Origin: Prorocentrum cordatum
Taxonomy: Eukaryota; Sar; Dinophyceae; Prorocentrales; Prorocentraceae
Length of the DNA: 64,000 nucleotides
Reading direction: 5' to 3'
NCBI GenBank assembly: GCA_963575745.1
Contig: CAUYUJ010014627.1
Span: forward strand, 474,001-538,000
The notes beneath the pieces were generated by a model, which saw only the letters and a program-made list of their open reading frames with translations, ran no database searches and was not told the DNA's origin. Positions within the stretch are counted from its first letter, which is position 1. Each line of letters begins with the position of its first letter. The position numbers were made by a program, and so were the translations under genes. Positions 62,575 through 64,000 of the stretch are shown here, one piece after another.

Positions 62575-62845
62575 GTGTAGTAGCCACGGTCGTCCGCACG
62601 CCACGAAGTGAAGTGTCCCAACGTCATAGGGCGGGAAGCTGGTTTGGGTGGTCGCGAAGAGTCGTTTGGATATTTGGTAGAGCTTGTAATGCCCCCCCAC
62701 GAAGTGGGGGTATTGCCTGGTGTCGTATGAAAACCCTGGCACTGGGGAGAACACCACGCGTTCGGGTAAAATGATTGTTGTTGTTGTTGTTGTTGTTGTT
62801 GTGTTGTTGTTGTTGTTGTTGTTGTTGTTTGTTGTCGTCGTCCCC
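62575..62845 (+). repeat. Partial third copy of the unit end, followed by (GTT)n
   Basis: GTAGCCACGGTCGTCCGCAC, CCACGAAGTGAAGTGTCC, GGTAGAGCTTG, the hairpin CCCCCAC-GAA-GTGGGGG (about 62690) and CCTGGCACTGGGGAGAAC. Then (GTT)n from 62774 to 62838. Confidence 0.75.
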
Positions 62846-62847
62846 CC

Positions 62848-62948
62848 TGCGACCCACCCCGCGACCCACCCGCGACCCACCCCGCGACCCACGCCGCGAC
62901 CCACCCCGCTACCCACCCCGCGACCCAGCCCGCGACCCACCCGCGACC
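62848..62948. repeat. CCGCGACCCAC minisatellite
   Basis: About nine 11-12-bp units. Confidence 0.92.
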
Positions 62949-62954
62949 GGCACG

Positions 62955-63330
62955 GATGGCTTTCGCCGGGCTTCGTTTCGCCGGGCTTCGTTTCGCCGGG
63001 CTTCGTTTCGCCGGGTTTCGTTTCGCCGGGGTTGGCTTTCGCCGGGGTTGGCTTTCGCCGGGATTGGCTTTCGCCGGGGGTTGGCTTTCGCCGGGGCTGG
63101 CTTTCGCCGGGTTGGCTTTCGCCGGGTTGACTTTCGCCGGGGTTGACTTTCGCCGGGGTTGGCTTTCGCCGGGTTGGCTTTCGCCGGGGTTGGCTTTCGC
63201 CGGGTTGGCTTTCGCCGGGGTTGGCTTTCGCCGGGGTTGGCTTTCGCCGAGGTTGACTTTCGCGGGTTTGCTTTCGCCGGGTTTGCTTTCGCCTGGGGTG
63301 CTGGCTTTAGCCGGGTTGGCTTTCGCGGGG
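62955..63330. repeat. 15-16-bp GGCTTTCGCCGGGGTT minisatellite
   Basis: About 24 units: CTTCGTTTCGCCGGG early, GGCTTTCGCCGGGGTT later. The repetitive peptides on both strands are by-products. Confidence 0.93.
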
Positions 63331-63429
63331 CCGGGAGGGGAGCAGGCGGGGCAGGATCAGGGGCAAACTCAGGGGCAAAGCAGGCGCCGCCGTCGCTGGC
63401 GGGGCGGGGCGCGCCGGGTTCGGGCGGAA

Positions 63430-64000
63430 CCCTAGCGGGCGGCGTTCGGGGTTTCGGGCGGCGGGACACAAAGTGTGGGGCGCGCTCGATTGAGCACCGG
63501 TGGGAACCCTAACAGGCGGGGACGGGTCGGTCGGGCGGACCTAACGGGCGGGGAACGGTTCGGGGCGGGCGGACCCTAACGGGCGGGTCGGTCGGGCAGG
63601 CGGCGGACATAAAAGTGTGGAGGTCCGCGCTCGAGTGAGCACGCGTGAACCCTGACGGGCGGGTCGGGTCGGGTCGGGCGGACCCTAACGGGCAGGGCGG
63701 GTCGGGTCGGGTCGGGCAGACCCTAACGGGCGGGTCGGGTCGGGCGGGCGGGACACTAAAGTGTGGGGCGCGCTCGAGTGAGCACGCGTGAACCCTAACG
63801 GGCGGGTCGGGTCGGGCCGGGCGGACCCTGACGGGCGGGGCGGGTTCGGGTCGGGCGGACCCTAACGGGCGGGTTGGGTCGGGCGGCCGGGGCACTGAGG
63901 TGTAGTGAGCACGCGTGAACCCTGACATACCCTGACGGGCGGGTCGGGTCGGGTCGGGCGGACCCTGGCGGGCGAAGCGGGTCGGGTCGGGTCGGGCAGA
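63430..64000. repeat. Satellite-like array, higher-order period about 140 bp, reaching the right edge
   Basis: Short unit GGGCGGACCCTAACGGGCGG with GTCGGGTCGG runs. A marker block (GCGCTCGAGTGAGCACGCGT, GAACCCTAAC) recurs near 63484, 63629, 63772 and 63907, giving periods of 145, 143 and 135 bp. The CCCTAACGG word is not the telomeric TTTAGGG unit. Confidence 0.85.

Noticed and set aside
62080-62940. A 286-codon minus-strand frame with repeated SFPPYDV-type peptides
   Set aside because: The peptide repeat follows the DNA tandem unit end; the frame includes a microsatellite and lacks coding bias.
63430-64000. Telomeric repeat because of repeated CCCTAA
   Set aside because: The unit is GGACCCTAACGGGCGG and is not tandem CCCTAAA; the short CCCTAACCCTAA at 59930-59941 is just two units.

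Overview
This window is nuclear DNA of a dinoflagellate. The strongest evidence is a perfect copy of the dinoflagellate trans-spliced leader (DinoSL) in genomic DNA at 12874-12895, just upstream of an intronless membrane-protein frame. Two further near-copies lie at 18301-18322 and 19003-19024. The very low gene density, abundant trinucleotide microsatellites, high third-position GC in coding-like segments and two retroelement types I recognise as common in dinoflagellates agree with this. The species is not determined; the repeat style resembles large-genome core dinoflagellates (Prorocentrum-like), a guess only.

Layout. 1-1215: coding-like minus-strand segments of an unidentified gene running off the left edge. 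1.5-6.9 kb: microsatellites and small terminal-inverted-repeat (TIR) elements, ending in a foldback element (6572-6925). 7.7-11.5 kb: scattered minus-strand remains of one non-LTR retrotransposon. 11.5-12.5 kb: degenerate minisatellite and AT-rich DNA. 12.87-14.57 kb: DinoSL relic plus the only intact long gene, a multi-pass membrane protein. 14.6-18.3 kb: no gene; two copies of a small TIR element (one with an 11-bp target duplication) and degenerate repeats. 18.3-21.9 kb: two SL relics, a 1.65-kb GGT tract with an internal tandem duplication, and a 75-bp minisatellite. 21.9-30.7 kb: six-copy tandem array of a 1.2-1.6-kb monomer (hairpin-bearing part plus a GTC-rich part). 30.7-40.3 kb: mosaic of minisatellites, short duplications and several TIR-element families. 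40.4-46.6 kb: a broken DIRS-like, tyrosine-recombinase retrotransposon on the plus strand. 46.6-50.9 kb: microsatellites. 50.97-57.46 kb: a badly decayed LINE on the minus strand (ORF1, AP-type endonuclease, RT, RNase H, C-terminal Cys/His domain). 57.5-64 kb: more repeats, diverged relatives of the 22-30-kb array, and satellite-like DNA at the right edge.

Working together. Apart from the membrane protein and the fragmentary left-edge gene, almost everything recognisable is mobile or tandemly repeated DNA. The two larger retroelements each carry most of the functions needed for retrotransposition, but stops and frameshifts break both. SL relics show that mRNA-derived copies have been written back into this region. 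I see no rRNA, tRNA, CRISPR array or bacterial-type operon.
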